A stretch of DNA of 64,000 nucleotides from the NCBI GenBank assembly GCA_963978895.1, contig OZ022246.1, positions 22,836,758 to 22,900,757 on the forward strand, in the 5' to 3' direction. Position 1 is the first letter of the stretch. The number at the start of each line of letters is the position of its first letter. A program made the translations under genes and the position numbers. Of the stretch, positions 63,163-64,000 are shown piece by piece. The notes beneath the pieces were generated by a model. The model was not told where the DNA came from. It worked only from the letters and a program-made list of their open reading frames with translations, and made no database searches. Origin of the DNA: Erpobdella octoculata. Its lineage: Eukaryota > Annelida > Clitellata > Hirudinida > Erpobdellidae.

Positions 63163-64000
63163 GTTAGTATACCCATTGGACCCATTCGTATTCTTTCACT
63201 TCTTTATAACTTTTTATATTGAACTTAAAATATTTGCTGATAGAAGAAAATTACTTACATTCTTTTGTTTTGGTTCCTCTTCTTCGTTTGATACTCTCTT
63301 CTTTAACCTTATTTCTCTTCAAATATTCAACTTTGGGTTTTTAACATTGTATTTAATACTATTGACCATTAACTATCAAATATTTTTTTCTTCTCTATAA
63401 ATTATTTGGATAATATTTCCTATAGGTAATGGTTCATAAATTGATCTGATTTTTGGTCTATTAGACGATGATGTTACGCCGTGGTATTACTAAGTTCAGA
63501 ATTACTTTAGAAGCAGGAATCAGCTGAATCTTTTGACATGATTTCTCTTTAGTTACATCTTATAACATTTAACCACTTTTGTCAGTTTTGGTCCCTAGAC
63601 TTCCTGTTCCTCTTATCTTCATTCTCTTCACTCCTGAACCATCTCTAACAATCTTATTTTCATTCTCTTCACTCCTGAATCATCTCTAACAATCTTAATA
63701 GGCGTATAAATCAACAGCGCCCACTAAATATTTCTATGAGCAAAATTATTTTTGTCTAAGAAATATCTTATATTGTTTTAAAAATACGACATCATGTTCT
63801 TAGAATTTTATTATTATTTAATATTTTTATTAGTAACAGTTAACAGTATATCTTAGCGTGTTTTGCTCATTTATTTACATTGTTTTATTTATCATCAGTC
63901 AAAACTTTCTCGTCAAATAAATTTCTTTTTTTAAATTAACTCAAATACAGGAACTTTCTTCTTTCAGTTTTTGTAGAATTGAGCACCCAGAGATACCTAC
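63163..64000. other. mef2 intron 2 (continues beyond window)
   Basis: AT-rich, with a two-copy tandem duplication at about 63616-63697 (TTCATTCTCTTCACTCCTGA then ATCTCTAACAATCTTA). No third mef2 exon is recognisable before the window ends. Confidence 0.5.

Overview
This window comes from the nuclear genome of an invertebrate animal. The DNA is AT-rich. The protein-coding genes are split into many short exons with GT-AG introns, and the spacers hold long (AC)n and (AT)n microsatellites, a tRNA-derived SINE, a LINE and small palindromic elements. Homologues of cubilin, Drosha, CFAP53 and MEF2 make it a metazoan, and CFAP53 implies motile cilia or flagella. I cannot assign a phylum from sequence alone.

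Layout, left to right. (1) Positions 1-3234 are non-coding, with simple repeats and one TA-flanked mobile element. (2) Positions 3235-39651 (+) hold a cubilin orthologue: a coiled-coil stalk, 8 EGF domains and 26 CUB domains. I could chain 59 exons in one consistent reading phase from the first EGF exon to the stop, plus several stalk exons upstream. The signal-peptide exon was not found. A large 5' intron carries an intronless ZYG11/ZER1-like leucine-rich gene (5071-6771, +) and a 5'-truncated CR1/jockey-like LINE (6899-8893, -). (3) Positions 40237-52211 (-) hold a complete Drosha gene of 28 coding exons and about 1,369 residues, tail-to-tail with cubilin. (4) Positions 53183-58910 (+) hold CFAP53 (7 exons, about 546 residues), head-to-head with Drosha across a 1-kb spacer carrying two SINE copies. 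Its second intron is filled with palindromic mobile DNA. (5) Positions 58911-61681 are intergenic, with a LINE scrap and a GC-richer block upstream of mef2 that contains a perfect MEF2-type site. (6) Positions 61682-63162 (+) hold the first two coding exons of a MEF2 MADS-box factor; the rest lies beyond the window.

The four genes are functionally unrelated: endocytic receptor, microRNA processing, ciliary protein and muscle/neural transcription factor. No operon-like logic is implied. The most unusual signals lie in gene architecture. Tandem repeats whose units copy splice-site or near-splice-site sequence recur in several introns of two neighbouring genes. Three introns fit only a GC-AG model. 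Cubilin CUB domains have lost disulfides pairwise, and cubilin ends in an added Thr-rich, acidic, tyrosine-bearing tail.

Exon boundaries were read by eye from splice signals, reading phase and remembered family resemblance. They have not been checked against transcripts or by database search.
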